A stretch of DNA of 64,000 nt from the NCBI GenBank assembly GCA_038521825.1, contig JBCBKL010000013.1, forward strand, positions 1 to 64,000, written 5' to 3'. Shown piece by piece: positions 8,799 through 19,073 of this stretch. The notes under the pieces were generated by a model. It made no database searches, had not been told where the DNA came from, and saw nothing but the letters and a program-made list of their open reading frames with translations. Each line of letters begins with the position of its first letter. Positions within the stretch are counted from its first letter, which is position 1. Made by a program: the position numbers and the translations under genes. This DNA is from JBCBKL01 sp038521825 (GTDB lineage Bacteria > Pseudomonadota > Alphaproteobacteria > Rhodobacterales > Rhodobacteraceae).

Positions 8799-9897
8799 CC
8801 AGTCGTTTTACCTCCAGTGGCCAGCGCGGCGTGCGCGGCGTTTGAGGACCGTAGCCCAGCCGACCCAGCATTTGAACTGTTTGATCGGGCCCCGCCAAAA
8901 CTTCATGTGCCGTGGCATAGTGCGGCTGCATTTCGGGATATTCCTGCAGGCACTGACTGACAGGGTGCAGGGCCAGACCCAATTCGGTTGTCTTCAGGTT
9001 CAACCGCAGCCATCGGCGACCCGCTTCGATCTGATCGACCCGGGTATTGGCGTCCGAAACCAGTGCGGCATAAGCCGGTGTTGCGTGCAACATTTCGTCG
9101 TAGATCGCCACGCCCTGCTGAAAGCCCGCGCTTGTCGGGTCACCCTGCACTTCTCGGTTTAGAACACCCGCGAGCATAAGGCTTTCGAGAAACGGACCGC
9201 CAAGATCGATACCATCTGGGTTTGCGTTGATTTCCGCCTTACCGAACCGCATCAGATCTACGCTTTCCAGCATCGTGCGCGGGGTCTCGGATTCCACAAG
9301 CCAGGCATCCCACGTCAGAGCCTTTAGCGTATCGACCGTCGACCGGTCGGTATAGACATCGGCATAGAGCTCCAACTCGTTGGCCTTCGCGCCCTCGACC
9401 ATGCGATCCTCGAATGGTTCTTTGCACGATCGGCGGCCCATGATCTGCGCCGCAAGCGGATCAGGTACCGCGCCCCGCGTGAACCGGGCCCCGGCGATTG
9501 GGCCATCGGTACCGTCCGGAAAGAGCGCCAAATCGACAGATTGGTCCATTGCAGAGGCTGCAACGATCATCTGTTCCAGAAAACAGCCGAGGCCAATCGT
9601 GATTTGTCGGTCGAATGGGTCCGTCTCGGGCAGGGCGCGATCAGGATCACGATGCAAAAGTATACCATCTGAACCTGACAGCTCGACTAGCCATGGTTGC
9701 AGATTGTGCGGGTTCGGAGCAAGCAGAGCAAAGCTGAGCGCGTTTAGCCGGGGATCATCGTATGTCCCGGCTTTATCCCACGGCGCAAGGGCGGCATGGG
9801 GCGTACGCGTGGCTAGAAATGTGCCGGCCCCTGCTGTCGCGGCCAGAACTGTCCCTCCGCCCACAAGGGCGAGTGCTTTTCGGCGAGAAACTATCAT
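8791..9897 (-). CDS. Tat-exported nitroreductase-like (Acg-type) flavin oxidoreductase
   Basis: The N-terminus is a twin-arginine signal (SRRKAL, then a glycine/alanine-rich hydrophobic stretch ending near ATRTPHA), so the protein should be exported folded with its cofactor. The mature part contains SFALLAPNPHNLQPW and DPFDRQITIGLGCFLEQ, the blocks seen in Acg-type nitroreductase-fold proteins that bind FMN. GAG-G lies 6 bases before the ATG at 9895-9897, which I prefer to the ATG two codons earlier. It heads an operon with marR and diverges from the lldD-like gene; a 13-bp perfect inverted repeat lies in the promoter region. The physiological substrate is unknown. Confidence 0.82.
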   Translation of the reverse strand: MIVSRRKALALVGGGTVLAATAGAGTFLATRTPHAALAPWDKAGTYDDPRLNALSFALLAPNPHNLQPWLVELSGSDGILLHRDPDRALPETDPFDRQITIGLGCFLEQMIVAASAMDQSVDLALFPDGTDGPIAGARFTRGAVPDPLAAQIMGRRSCKEPFEDRMVEGAKANELELYADVYTDRSTVDTLKALTWDAWLVESETPRTMLESVDLMRFGKAEINANPDGIDLGGPFLESLMLAGVLNREVQGDPTSAGFQQGVAIYDEMLHATPAYAALVSDANTRVDQIEAGRRWLRLNLKTTELGLALHPVSQCLQEYPEMQPHYATAHEVLAGPDQTVQMLGRLGYGPQTPRTPRWPLEVKRLDA

Positions 9898-9910
9898 CTT
9901 CATCCTCGAT

Positions 9911-9959
9911 TTGGTGCGATATCAGACCACCCAATCCATATAGAACGATATCGCACCAA
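9911..9959. promoter_or_regulatory. divergent promoter with 13-bp perfect inverted repeat
   Basis: TTGGTGCGATATC (9911-9923) and its exact reverse complement GATATCGCACCAA (9947-9959) are separated by 23 bases. Each arm itself contains the palindrome GATATC, and the left arm continues to ACCA, giving a TTGGT-N10-ACC site like that at 10008-10030. The pair lies just upstream of the flavin oxidoreductase/marR operon. I read it as a pair of regulator sites, most likely for the MarR protein. Confidence 0.6.
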
Positions 9960-10007
9960 ACAAGTGCTATTTCGAACCTTTTCCGGTAATTGCCAAGTTT
10001 TGCTCAG

Positions 10008-10030
10008 ATTGGTAACCCGATCTGACCAAT
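10008..10030. promoter_or_regulatory. putative operator upstream of the lldD-like gene
   Basis: ATTGGT (10008-10013) and ACCAAT (10025-10030) form a perfect 6-bp inverted repeat with an 11-base spacer, nested with CAGAT/ATCTG. It ends 2 bases before the GGAGG ribosome-binding site of the lldD-like gene, so a bound protein would block expression. It resembles the sites at 8294-8314 and 9911-9930. Confidence 0.5.
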
Positions 10031-10042
10031 GGGAGGTAAAAC

Positions 10043-11212
10043 ATGCCGGTCATCACCAATATCGACGATCTCAAGAAGCTCTACGAGCGCCGGGTCCCGC
10101 GCATGTTCTACGATTATGCAGAATCAGGCAGCTGGACCGAGCAAACTTTCCAAGACAATTCCGCTGACTTTGCCGATATCCGCCTGCGCCAGCGCGTCGC
10201 GGTCGACATGTCGGGCCGCTCGACAGAGAGCCAAATGATTGGCGAAGACGTGACGATGCCCGTCGCACTCGCGCCGGTCGGTCTGACGGGCATGCAACAT
10301 GCCGACGGAGAGATGAAAGCCGCCCGCGCGGCCGAGAAATTTGGCGTTCCCTTCACCCTGTCAACCATGTCGATCAACTCGATCGAAGACGTGGCGGGCT
10401 TCACTTCCAAACCGTTCTGGTTCCAGCTCTACACGATGAAAGACGAGGATTACGTCAGCCGCCTGATCCAGCGGGCGAAGGACGCAGAGTGCTCCGCCCT
10501 AGTAATCACGCTCGATCTTCAAATCCTCGGTCAGCGCCATAAGGACATCAAGAACGGGTTGTCAGCGCCGCCGAAGCTGACAGCCAAAACACTGGCCAAT
10601 CTCGCGACCAAGTGGTCGTGGGGGATCGAAATGCTGAGCGCCAAGCGGCGCGAATTCGGCAATATCGTCGGCCATGTCGAAGGAATCAGCGATGCCTCTT
10701 CGCTGGGCGCATGGACGGCGGAGCAGTTCGACCCATCACTCGATTGGAACAAGGTCAGCAAGCTGATGGAACAATGGGGCGGCAAGGTAATCCTCAAGGG
10801 GATACTCGACGCAGAGGATGCCAAAATGGCGGCCAAGCTGGGGGCCGATGCCATCATCGTTTCAAACCACGGCGGGCGGCAGTTGGACGGGGCGCTCAGC
10901 TCAATCCGGATGCTGCCCTCGATCATGGACGCAGTCGGTGATCAGGTAGAAGTGCATCTCGACGGCGGCATTCGGTCGGGTCAGGACGTGATGAAGGCAT
11001 TGGCACTTGGCGCAAAGGGCACCTACATCGGCCGCGCGTTTGTGTACGGTCTCGGAGCCATGGGACAGAAAGGCGTCACTACTGCACTGGACGTTATCCA
11101 GAAAGAGCTCGAAACGACGATGGCCCTATGCGGTGAAACCCGGATCGAGAAGCTGGGTCGGCACAATCTGCTCATACCGGAAGGGTTCGAAGGAAACTGG
11201 CAAAAGAACTGA
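10043..11212 (+). CDS. lldD: FMN-dependent alpha-hydroxy-acid oxidase/dehydrogenase (LldD family)
   Basis: A TIM-barrel flavoenzyme oxidising an L-2-hydroxy acid such as lactate, usually with electrons passed to the respiratory quinone pool. Seen: Tyr24 in MFYDYAESG, the FMN-contact block LAPVGLTGMQH (77-86), Lys252 in ILKGI, the catalytic His276 and substrate-binding Arg279 in VSNHGGRQLD, and the phosphate-binding HLDGGIRSGQDV segment. Length (389) is standard. The start is an ATG with GGGAGG at 9 bases. The substrate could be lactate, glycolate or mandelate; the sequence alone does not decide. The gene is divergent from the flavin oxidoreductase/marR operon and shares its operator-like repeats. 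Confidence 0.88.
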   Translation: MPVITNIDDLKKLYERRVPRMFYDYAESGSWTEQTFQDNSADFADIRLRQRVAVDMSGRSTESQMIGEDVTMPVALAPVGLTGMQHADGEMKAARAAEKFGVPFTLSTMSINSIEDVAGFTSKPFWFQLYTMKDEDYVSRLIQRAKDAECSALVITLDLQILGQRHKDIKNGLSAPPKLTAKTLANLATKWSWGIEMLSAKRREFGNIVGHVEGISDASSLGAWTAEQFDPSLDWNKVSKLMEQWGGKVILKGILDAEDAKMAAKLGADAIIVSNHGGRQLDGALSSIRMLPSIMDAVGDQVEVHLDGGIRSGQDVMKALALGAKGTYIGRAFVYGLGAMGQKGVTTALDVIQKELETTMALCGETRIEKLGRHNLLIPEGFEGNWQKN

Positions 11213-11216
11213 TATC

Positions 11217-12371
11217 TCAGGCGCCTTGCCGTGCCAGCTGCCGAGAAAAGAGTGGCAGGACCGCAAAGACCACGGCGATGAGCAGGAATCCGATGACGTA
11301 GAAGGATGCCCGCAAGCCGAACGCCTCTGCCACAAAACCCATAAGCGGCGGACCCATGAAGAACGCTCCGTAACCCAGAACGGCGGCCCGGCTGATTGCA
11401 GTAAGTCGAGCAGCCGGCGGCACGGATCGACCGACGATCGCCAGGGCCAACGGCCCCACAACGGATACGCCGAGACCGCCAAGGGCAAATCCCAGATACG
11501 CGATAGGAACCGTCGCGGCCGCGCCGGCAAGGAACAGTCCAAAGGCGCCAAGTATCAACGCCCCTCCCATCATCGGCATGTCAGAAAACCGGCTGGCGAG
11601 AGCGTGACCGCCAAAACGCCCGATCCCCATAGAGAGCCCCAGGATCGCTGGCCCAAGTGCCCCCTCGCCCGGTGACCCGCCAAGCGTTCGCTCCAGATGA
11701 AGTGCGGACCATCCCTCGCTTGCGGCTTCGGCCAGAAAGGCAACCAGAACAACCGCCCCCCCGAGCCAAACGATGCGGTGCGGAAAGCTCATTGTCTCGT
11801 CCGGCTCCTCCCCGCCGAGCGCCGGACGGCCAAGAACCATCAGGATCGACAGCAGCGCGATGGCCAAGACCAGCACTCCGAATATGGCCAGCGGGGTCCA
11901 GTCTGCCTCGCGCGCTGGTGCGACCAGCAAGGCAGCCGCACCGTAAGCAAATGAGTACAGGGCGTGGTTCAGGTTCATCAGGCTCCGGCCCTCACGGGAC
12001 TCGATCGCACTGACCTCGGCGTTGATCAGAACATCCAGAATGCCGGAGCCTGCCGCCGCCACGAACATGGCAAGCGCAAAGACAAGCGGGAGGGTCGCAA
12101 GCCCGGCCGTCAAAAATCCTGAAACCATAAGCGCGGCACCGAGCAGCATCGCGCTATGGCCCGCCAGCCGCTGTGCGAGCGGCGCCAGCCACATCGCCAT
12201 GAGCGCACCACAGGACGCAAAGAGGATCAGGGTTCCATAAAAGCCGTCAGAGGCACCGATCTGTGCCTTCAGTACCGGGACCTGCGCAGCGAACGCCGCC
12301 CAGGCGAACCCGATCGATAGGAACCCCGCCAAAGGACGGGAACAAACCTTGATGTCAGCCCATAACCGCAT
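11217..12371 (-). CDS. MFS transporter (YbjJ-like)
   Basis: A 384-residue protein with about 12 predicted hydrophobic segments in two halves and a central charged loop (about residues 195-205, GGEEPDETMSFPHR). The N-terminal half has the GFYGTLILFASCGALMAMW helix and the loop LAQRLAGH where MFS motif A would fall. It fits the sugar/drug-like MFS group with YbjJ. The substrate is unknown. It ends 4 bases from the convergent lldD-like gene and is transcribed alone. Confidence 0.82.
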   Translation of the reverse strand: MRLWADIKVCSRPLAGFLSIGFAWAAFAAQVPVLKAQIGASDGFYGTLILFASCGALMAMWLAPLAQRLAGHSAMLLGAALMVSGFLTAGLATLPLVFALAMFVAAAGSGILDVLINAEVSAIESREGRSLMNLNHALYSFAYGAAALLVAPAREADWTPLAIFGVLVLAIALLSILMVLGRPALGGEEPDETMSFPHRIVWLGGAVVLVAFLAEAASEGWSALHLERTLGGSPGEGALGPAILGLSMGIGRFGGHALASRFSDMPMMGGALILGAFGLFLAGAAATVPIAYLGFALGGLGVSVVGPLALAIVGRSVPPAARLTAISRAAVLGYGAFFMGPPLMGFVAEAFGLRASFYVIGFLLIAVVFAVLPLFSRQLARQGA

Positions 12372-12517
12372 GACGAAGCGGTGACACGGCCCATGAATGG
12401 GCGCAACAAAAACCGATGCGCTTTTCCTCTTTTCAGTGGCCCGAAACCGGTGTAAGCGGCGGACTTTATTCGGGGTGACAGCCTTGGAGGCACCCCATCA
12501 CAAACGGAGAGACACAC

Positions 12518-13165
12518 ATGGCTGGTGAGATTCCTGATCTCGAAGCCCTGGAACGGACGGGGACAGGCAAGGGCGCCGCTCGTCAGGCCCGCCGCGACGG
12601 GATGGTTCCGGGGATTGTTTTTGGTGGCGACAAAGATCCGCTGCCGATCAACATTCCTTTCAACAGGCTCTTGAAGATGCTCAAGGCGGGCCGCTTCAAG
12701 TCAACGCTGTTCAACCTCAAGGTTGACGGGCATGACGACGTCCGCGTGATCTGCCGCGACGTGCAGCGGGACGTGGTCAAAGACCTGCCCACGCATGTCG
12801 ATTTCATGCGCCTGCGCCGGACAACCAAGATCAACCTCTTCATCCCCGTTGAGTTCCTGAACGAAGGCGAAGCGCCCGGCATCAAACGCGGTGGCGTTCT
12901 GACCGTCGTCCGCCCTGAGGTGGAACTGGTCGTCACCGCCGGTGACATCCCTGAAAAGCTGACGGTAGATCTGACCGGTTTGAACGTCGGCGACACGATC
13001 ACCATTTCGTCGATCACGCTGCCTGAGGGTGCGAAGCCTACGATCGACCGTGACTTCGTGGTTGCCAACATCTCGGCACCTTCGGGTCTGCGCTCTTCCG
13101 ATAACGAGGAAGGCGGCGAAGAAGAGACAAGCGAAGATGCCGAAGCGCCCGCGGCAGAAGAATAA
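12518..13165 (+). CDS. rplY: 50S ribosomal protein L25/general stress protein Ctc
   Basis: A 5S-rRNA-binding ribosomal protein of the long CTC type (215 residues). It has an N-terminal L25 domain ([22 protein letters not shown] near residue 14) and a C-terminal TL5 domain ending in an acidic tail ([17 protein letters not shown]). The ATG at 12518 has GGAGAGA upstream. An intrinsic terminator follows directly. The peptidyl-tRNA hydrolase gene that often follows rplY in related bacteria is absent here. Confidence 0.95.
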   Translation: MAGEIPDLEALERTGTGKGAARQARRDGMVPGIVFGGDKDPLPINIPFNRLLKMLKAGRFKSTLFNLKVDGHDDVRVICRDVQRDVVKDLPTHVDFMRLRRTTKINLFIPVEFLNEGEAPGIKRGGVLTVVRPEVELVVTAGDIPEKLTVDLTGLNVGDTITISSITLPEGAKPTIDRDFVVANISAPSGLRSSDNEEGGEEETSEDAEAPAAEE

Positions 13166-13188
13166 GGTCGTTCACCAGAGTTGTTTTG

Positions 13189-13214
13189 ACGGGGCCCGAG
13201 CGGCCCCGTTTTTT
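13189..13214 (+). terminator. rho-independent terminator of rplY
   Basis: ACGGGGCC (13189-13196) pairs perfectly with GGCCCCGT (13202-13209) around the 5-base loop CGAGC, followed by a run of six T. It lies 23 bases after the rplY stop. Confidence 0.92.
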
Positions 13215-13424
13215 GTGGTGCCTGCGAGTTGCATTGGTGTGTTTGGCGGGACGCAGCTGTCGTTCGCTGCGACTTCTCCAATGACCGCTTTCGATGTTGA
13301 GTAACGCCCGAAGTTGACACTGACAACAGATCGTTGCACCTATGACTTGTGGGGCTTGCGAGCGCCCCGTGAGGCGCCAGCCCAAGCATCGCATCCTTTA
13401 ACCCAAATAAGGGAGGATGCAGCT

Positions 13425-14405
13425 TTGAAACATGTATCTCAAAAACCGATCACTGAAACCACACGCCACTTTGTGCGCCCCATCCCATTCAAGGCCCATC
13501 GGGTCGAGGGCTTCTCGCCAGAAACGCTCGAACACCACTATGAAGAGATTTACGGCGGAGCGGTCCGCAAACTGAATGGGGTCGAACGCCAACTGGCCGA
13601 CTTGCGCGAGACGGAAAACATGGGCTCCGAGTTTGTGGCGTTGAAGGCGGAAGAACAGCGGCTGGCGAATGCTATCGCCCTCCACGAGATCCATTTTGAA
13701 GGACTGGGGGAAGATGGTGGCGAAGCCCTGGAAGATGAGGGTTTGAGAGCTGCGCTGGACGCTAGTTTTGGCACTGTTACCGAGTGGCGCGATGAGGTTG
13801 TTTCATTGGCCCGTCTATGGCGCGGTGGTCCCGGCTGGATCTCATTGACCTGGAGCGAAAACCTCGGGCGGCTCATCAGTGCCGCATTGTCAGAGCGTCA
13901 GGGGTTGATGAATGCCATACCGATCTTTGCGCTGGATATGGGAGATCACGCCTTCTCAAGTGATTTCGGTAGCGACCGTGCTGCCTATGCAAATGCAGCT
14001 CTTGACAACTTGCACTGGGGTCGGATCGCTGGACGTTTCAACGCAAGGCCTCCAAGCACGAGTCAAAGCGATCCCGGTCAGATGAGCGTCCAAGACCTCG
14101 CGACCCGGATCGACGCCAATGATCAGAAACTTCTAGTCCTCGATATCCGTCACGGCGATGATCGCGTAAGGTATAACTCGCGGATTCTGCAGACCGAGTG
14201 GCGCGATTCTTTCAAGGTTGCAGACTGGGTAGATTCCTGTCCGCGGGACAAGACCATCGTGGTCTACTGCATGTACGGGTTCTGGGTCAGCCAGAATGTT
14301 GCCGCAGAACTGCGAACGCGCGGCTTTGATGCCCGATCGTTGGAAGGGGGCATCGCGGCATGGCGCGCCATGGGCTTGCCGTCTTCGCAGATTGCGACGG
14401 AATGA
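13425..14405 (+). CDS. Fe/Mn superoxide dismutase-like domain fused to a rhodanese domain
   Basis: Residues 30-205 align by eye with Fe/Mn superoxide dismutases and keep all four metal ligands: His38, His87, Asp171 and His175 (DxxxH). Residues about 220-320 form a rhodanese domain with the active-site Cys282 in VVYCMYGFW and the closing LEGGIAAWRAMG block. Second-sphere residues of E. coli SodB are replaced: His30 by Ile42, Tyr34 by Ala46, Gln69 by Ala83 and Trp158 by Gly173. True superoxide dismutation is therefore uncertain. I chose the TTG at 13425-13427 because GGGAGG lies 8 bases upstream; no ATG precedes residue 66. The protein is predicted cytosolic (no signal seen). Linking a metal-binding redox domain to a sulfurtransferase suggests persulfide or sulfane-sulfur chemistry, which is inference. 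Confidence 0.82.
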   Translation: MKHVSQKPITETTRHFVRPIPFKAHRVEGFSPETLEHHYEEIYGGAVRKLNGVERQLADLRETENMGSEFVALKAEEQRLANAIALHEIHFEGLGEDGGEALEDEGLRAALDASFGTVTEWRDEVVSLARLWRGGPGWISLTWSENLGRLISAALSERQGLMNAIPIFALDMGDHAFSSDFGSDRAAYANAALDNLHWGRIAGRFNARPPSTSQSDPGQMSVQDLATRIDANDQKLLVLDIRHGDDRVRYNSRILQTEWRDSFKVADWVDSCPRDKTIVVYCMYGFWVSQNVAAELRTRGFDARSLEGGIAAWRAMGLPSSQIATE

Positions 14406-14502
14406 AGACTTGCTTCTGTGTTTGGATTGCTCTGCTTAGAGCGGTTCCAAGCACATTTGTCTGGTGGGAGAAGCCTGCCGGAGCGGTCATTCGCCGCGCT
14501 GT

Positions 14503-14519
14503 CAATATTCTGAATATTG
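14503..14519. repeat. perfect 17-bp palindrome in the gap after the SOD-rhodanese gene
   Basis: CAATATTC-T-GAATATTG is a perfect inverted repeat. It is flanked by a looser outer pair (GCGC-T-GTCAAT to the left, ATTGACGCGC about 25 bases to the right) and by the palindrome GCTCGAGC between them. The 273-base convergent gap (14406-14678) holds no credible gene. A structured 3' element or protein site is possible. Confidence 0.5.
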
Positions 14520-14678
14520 GGCTCGAGCTCAACATTGACGCGCTGCACCGCCACCCGATGCGCACCAGAGGCTCAGGGCCAGCGCTTGGCCGTTCCGGCG
14601 GGCCAGCGGTGTGCCGGAGATTCTCTGCAAGGGGCTGAAAGCTGACCATGCAGTTTTGCGCCCATCCCCTTCTTGGGT

Positions 14679-15791
<1,113 letters not shown>

Positions 15792-15923
15792 ATCGAATTC
15801 CTCCCCTAATCGCCCAACAGAAGGCGAAGGTGCGCCGCCCTGTCAATGGGCGCATTACATCGACTGCAAATATCATTGGAAAACCCGGAGGGCCGACAGC
15901 CCCCCGGTTCGACAGACCAAGAC

Positions 15924-18900
15924 CTACTCCGCGGCCAATCGCAATTCCGGACTGGCCGGATCGGTCAGCACGTAGGGCTCATCAGACTGCTGCTGCGGCT
16001 TGCGTTTTTCGATGCGACGGCGAACCAGTGCAAACATCGGGGGGGTGAAGTAGAAACTGACCACCGTGCTCAGCAGAACCCCACCGGCGATTGAGACGGC
16101 GAAGGGCGGCCAAAACGCGCCTCCATCGAGGATCAGGGGTAAGAACCCGCCGAATGTCGTCACCGTCGTAGACACGATATGGCGCGACGATCCCACGACC
16201 ACGCCAGCCATGGCATCATGATCACCCGCCGCTGCGGCCTTGTCGGCCTGCAATCCGGTCAGGATGATTATGGCCGCGTTGATCGAGACCCCGATCGATC
16301 CGATGACGCCGATGATGGCTACAATCCCGAAGGGATATTGCATTACCGCGAGCGACAGGATCGACAGCCCAGCCGAAAGGACACAGACGACAAGGGCTAC
16401 ACCCGTCAACCGGAACGAATTAAAGGTCAGGGCAATCGTCGCGATGGTCAGCGTCACGATGATACCCAGCGACGCCAGCAGGTTGCCTACCGTGTTAGAG
16501 CGCGCATCGCTGTCACCACCGAGCTCGATCCGATAACCAGCAGGCATCGCGAAGCCGGACCCATCCAGCTCCGCGCGGATTTGTTGCAGCGCTTCTTCGG
16601 GTAGGACATCGGGAACCAAAAAGGCTTGAACTGTGTTCGACCTTTCGCCGTTACGGCGGGTGATGACACTTTCGGCCGGTTCGATCACCGGCGTCGCCAG
16701 CTCGGACAAGGGCAACGCGGGGAAGACACCGGTCGCCGAAACCTCACCGGCGCCCGGCAACAGAATTGGCATATCCGCAATGGCGGCCAGATCGCCACGC
16801 AAACCTTCGCCAAGCCTGACCCGGATGGGCAATTGCTCGGTCCCTTCGATCAGGCTGCCGCCCGTGACTCCCACAAGCGCCGAGTCCAGTTGTGATGCGA
16901 CATCGGTCAGGTTCATGCCCAAAAGCCGCGCCTCGACCTCATCAATCTCGAAACGAACCTGCGGCGCGCCGCCGTTCACCCCTGCCCGCGCATGGGTAAC
17001 CAGCGGATTGTTCGCCATGATGGCCCTTGCCTCATCGCCCAGATCGCGCAGCGTCGCCATATCGGGCCCAACAACCCTGATCTCCACCGGCGCGGCGACC
17101 GGTGGCCCCTGCACCAGAGTTCGCACAATGATCTGCGCCTGCGGGAAATCCCGATCGAGCCTGTCCTGCAACTCAGGGGCCAGGCGGGCGGATGCCTCAG
17201 GGGCGGTTGTCGTGATCATCGCCTGAGCATAGCCAGGCTCCTGCGACCGACCGCCGGTGATATTGTAGTAGAAGGCCGGTCCGGACTTACCAATCGACCA
17301 ATATACGGTCTTGATATCATCACTCTCACGCAGGATCGCGTCGATCTCTTTCGCGACAGTCGCTGTGTCCGCGATCCCGGTACCTGCCGGCATATCGACC
17401 TCGAGGTAGAACTGGTCTCGCTCGACGCCGGGAAAGAACTGTGCTGTCAGCGTGGGAAAGCTCGCAAAACCAAGGACCGGAAGGATCAGGGCGATGGAAA
17501 TCGATTTGATTGGGTGCTTTACAGCGAGGCGGATCGATCCTTCGAATAGCCGGCCCACAAGGGGCCACCGCACACCGCCTCCGCGCCCTGCCGCAGGCAG
17601 GATCCAACCGGCAAGCGCCGGCGTAACCGTCAACGCGATGAAGAGCGACCAGAAAAGCATCAAGACCACCGCTATCGCGATCGACCCGACAAAGTCGCCA
17701 GCAGGACCGGGCAACAGGATCATCGGGGTGAACGACAATGCAGTCGTCACGGTGGACGCCAACAGCGGGGTGGAAAGCCGCTTGACCGAGTCGCCCACGG
17801 CGTTGATGCGATCCATTCCCTTTTGTATGCGCTGCCTCACTTCGTCCGTCATGACGATGGCTGCATCAACCAGAAGGCCAAGCGCCACAATCAGCCCCGT
17901 GACCGACATCTGGTGCAAGGGCAGACCCATGATGTTCATGCTAGCCAGCGTGGCGAGCGAGACAATGGGCAGCACGAAGGCGACGATGGCAGCAGCCCGC
18001 AGCCCAAGCGTGACCAACAGCACCGCAACAACAAGCCCCACGCCGATTGCCATGTTCGTTGCGACATCCGACAGGCGTTGAACAGTATAGCCCGACTGAT
18101 CGAACATCATGACTTCGGAAATGCCCAGCGGCACATTCGCGGCGCCCTGGGCTAGCTCATCCCGGACAAAGCCAAGCCAGTTGTCGATCTGCACCCCGTC
18201 CTGTGCCAGCACGCCCACCAACACGGCTGGCTTTCCGTCAGCAAAGGCCAGCTCTTCGGATGGGTCGAGCGGGCCGCGGGTGATTGTTGCGATATCGCCC
18301 AACTGAACCGTCGATCCTTCGGCGTTTTCACGCAGAACGATCTGGCGCAGACGGTCCAGCGATTTCACCTCGCCGGAAATGTTGATGTTGAAATTCTCGT
18401 CACCACCCTGCAGGCGCCCTGCCTGAACCTTGCCGTCAGCACCAGCGATACGGCCTGAAATCTCGGTCGCCGTTAAGCCAAGAGCCGCCGCGCTGTTGGG
18501 ATCAACTTCAACCAGCACCTCTTCTTCGGGCTCGCCGAACAAATCGACGGCTTTCGTCGACGGGATGGTCCGCAGTCGGTCAGCCAAAGCCTCGGCATGG
18601 CGGTGCAGCAACGTAACGGGCACCTCGTCATGGTCTGCTTCCACTGCGATCACGGCGGAATAGGCACTGATGCCCTCCGCATTGAAATCGGGCGCCATGA
18701 CACCCGTCGGGAAATCGGCACGGGCATCCTCTACCGCGTCGCGCGCTTCCGACCAGACCTGCTCGATCCGGTCATCGGCGAGGGTTTCGAGCAGTTCGAT
18801 CGAGATGACCGAAACGCCTGAGCGCGACACGCTCTCGATCGTGTCGATCTCGGGGATCTCGCGCAGCTCTTCTTCGATCTCTGCAGTCACCAGCGCCTCA

Positions 18901-19070
18901 ACTCGCGCCGGGTCAGCCCCGGGAAAGCTGGTCGTGACGGTCGCAAAGAGGTTTGTGATCGTCGGGTCTTCTTGCCGTCCGAGAGACAGGAACGACGACA
19001 GCCCAGCCGCGACGAAGAAAAGTATGATCAGCGCGACCAGTCTGGGTTGACGGAAGGTCAGCGTTTCCAT
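15924..19070 (-). CDS. RND efflux transporter permease subunit
   Basis: A 1048-residue inner-membrane proton antiporter of the AcrB/MdtB type. It has the N-terminal transmembrane helix, a large periplasmic porter domain, a helix cluster with LIVALGLLVDAAIVMTDEV (proton relay region near residue 400), a second porter domain, and the SIGVSINAAIIILTGLQADKA block near residue 970. Helix 4 carries one aspartate where AcrB has two. It lies 3 bases downstream of the adaptor gene. No outer-membrane channel gene is present, so the pump would borrow a TolC-like protein encoded elsewhere. Substrates are unknown. Confidence 0.93.
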   Translation of the reverse strand: METLTFRQPRLVALIILFFVAAGLSSFLSLGRQEDPTITNLFATVTTSFPGADPARVEALVTAEIEEELREIPEIDTIESVSRSGVSVISIELLETLADDRIEQVWSEARDAVEDARADFPTGVMAPDFNAEGISAYSAVIAVEADHDEVPVTLLHRHAEALADRLRTIPSTKAVDLFGEPEEEVLVEVDPNSAAALGLTATEISGRIAGADGKVQAGRLQGGDENFNINISGEVKSLDRLRQIVLRENAEGSTVQLGDIATITRGPLDPSEELAFADGKPAVLVGVLAQDGVQIDNWLGFVRDELAQGAANVPLGISEVMMFDQSGYTVQRLSDVATNMAIGVGLVVAVLLVTLGLRAAAIVAFVLPIVSLATLASMNIMGLPLHQMSVTGLIVALGLLVDAAIVMTDEVRQRIQKGMDRINAVGDSVKRLSTPLLASTVTTALSFTPMILLPGPAGDFVGSIAIAVVLMLFWSLFIALTVTPALAGWILPAAGRGGGVRWPLVGRLFEGSIRLAVKHPIKSISIALILPVLGFASFPTLTAQFFPGVERDQFYLEVDMPAGTGIADTATVAKEIDAILRESDDIKTVYWSIGKSGPAFYYNITGGRSQEPGYAQAMITTTAPEASARLAPELQDRLDRDFPQAQIIVRTLVQGPPVAAPVEIRVVGPDMATLRDLGDEARAIMANNPLVTHARAGVNGGAPQVRFEIDEVEARLLGMNLTDVASQLDSALVGVTGGSLIEGTEQLPIRVRLGEGLRGDLAAIADMPILLPGAGEVSATGVFPALPLSELATPVIEPAESVITRRNGERSNTVQAFLVPDVLPEEALQQIRAELDGSGFAMPAGYRIELGGDSDARSNTVGNLLASLGIIVTLTIATIALTFNSFRLTGVALVVCVLSAGLSILSLAVMQYPFGIVAIIGVIGSIGVSINAAIIILTGLQADKAAAAGDHDAMAGVVVGSSRHIVSTTVTTFGGFLPLILDGGAFWPPFAVSIAGGVLLSTVVSFYFTPPMFALVRRRIEKRKPQQQSDEPYVLTDPASPELRLAAE

Positions 19071-19073
19071 GGC

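Noticed and set aside
12583..13389. Long minus-strand frame opposite rplY
   Set aside because: A shadow of rplY; serine/arginine-rich composition, no start signal, no known family.
13314..13424. Upstream extension of the SOD-rhodanese protein to the TTG at 13314
   Set aside because: The added residues are unlike a SOD N-terminus, and GGGAGG points to the TTG at 13425.
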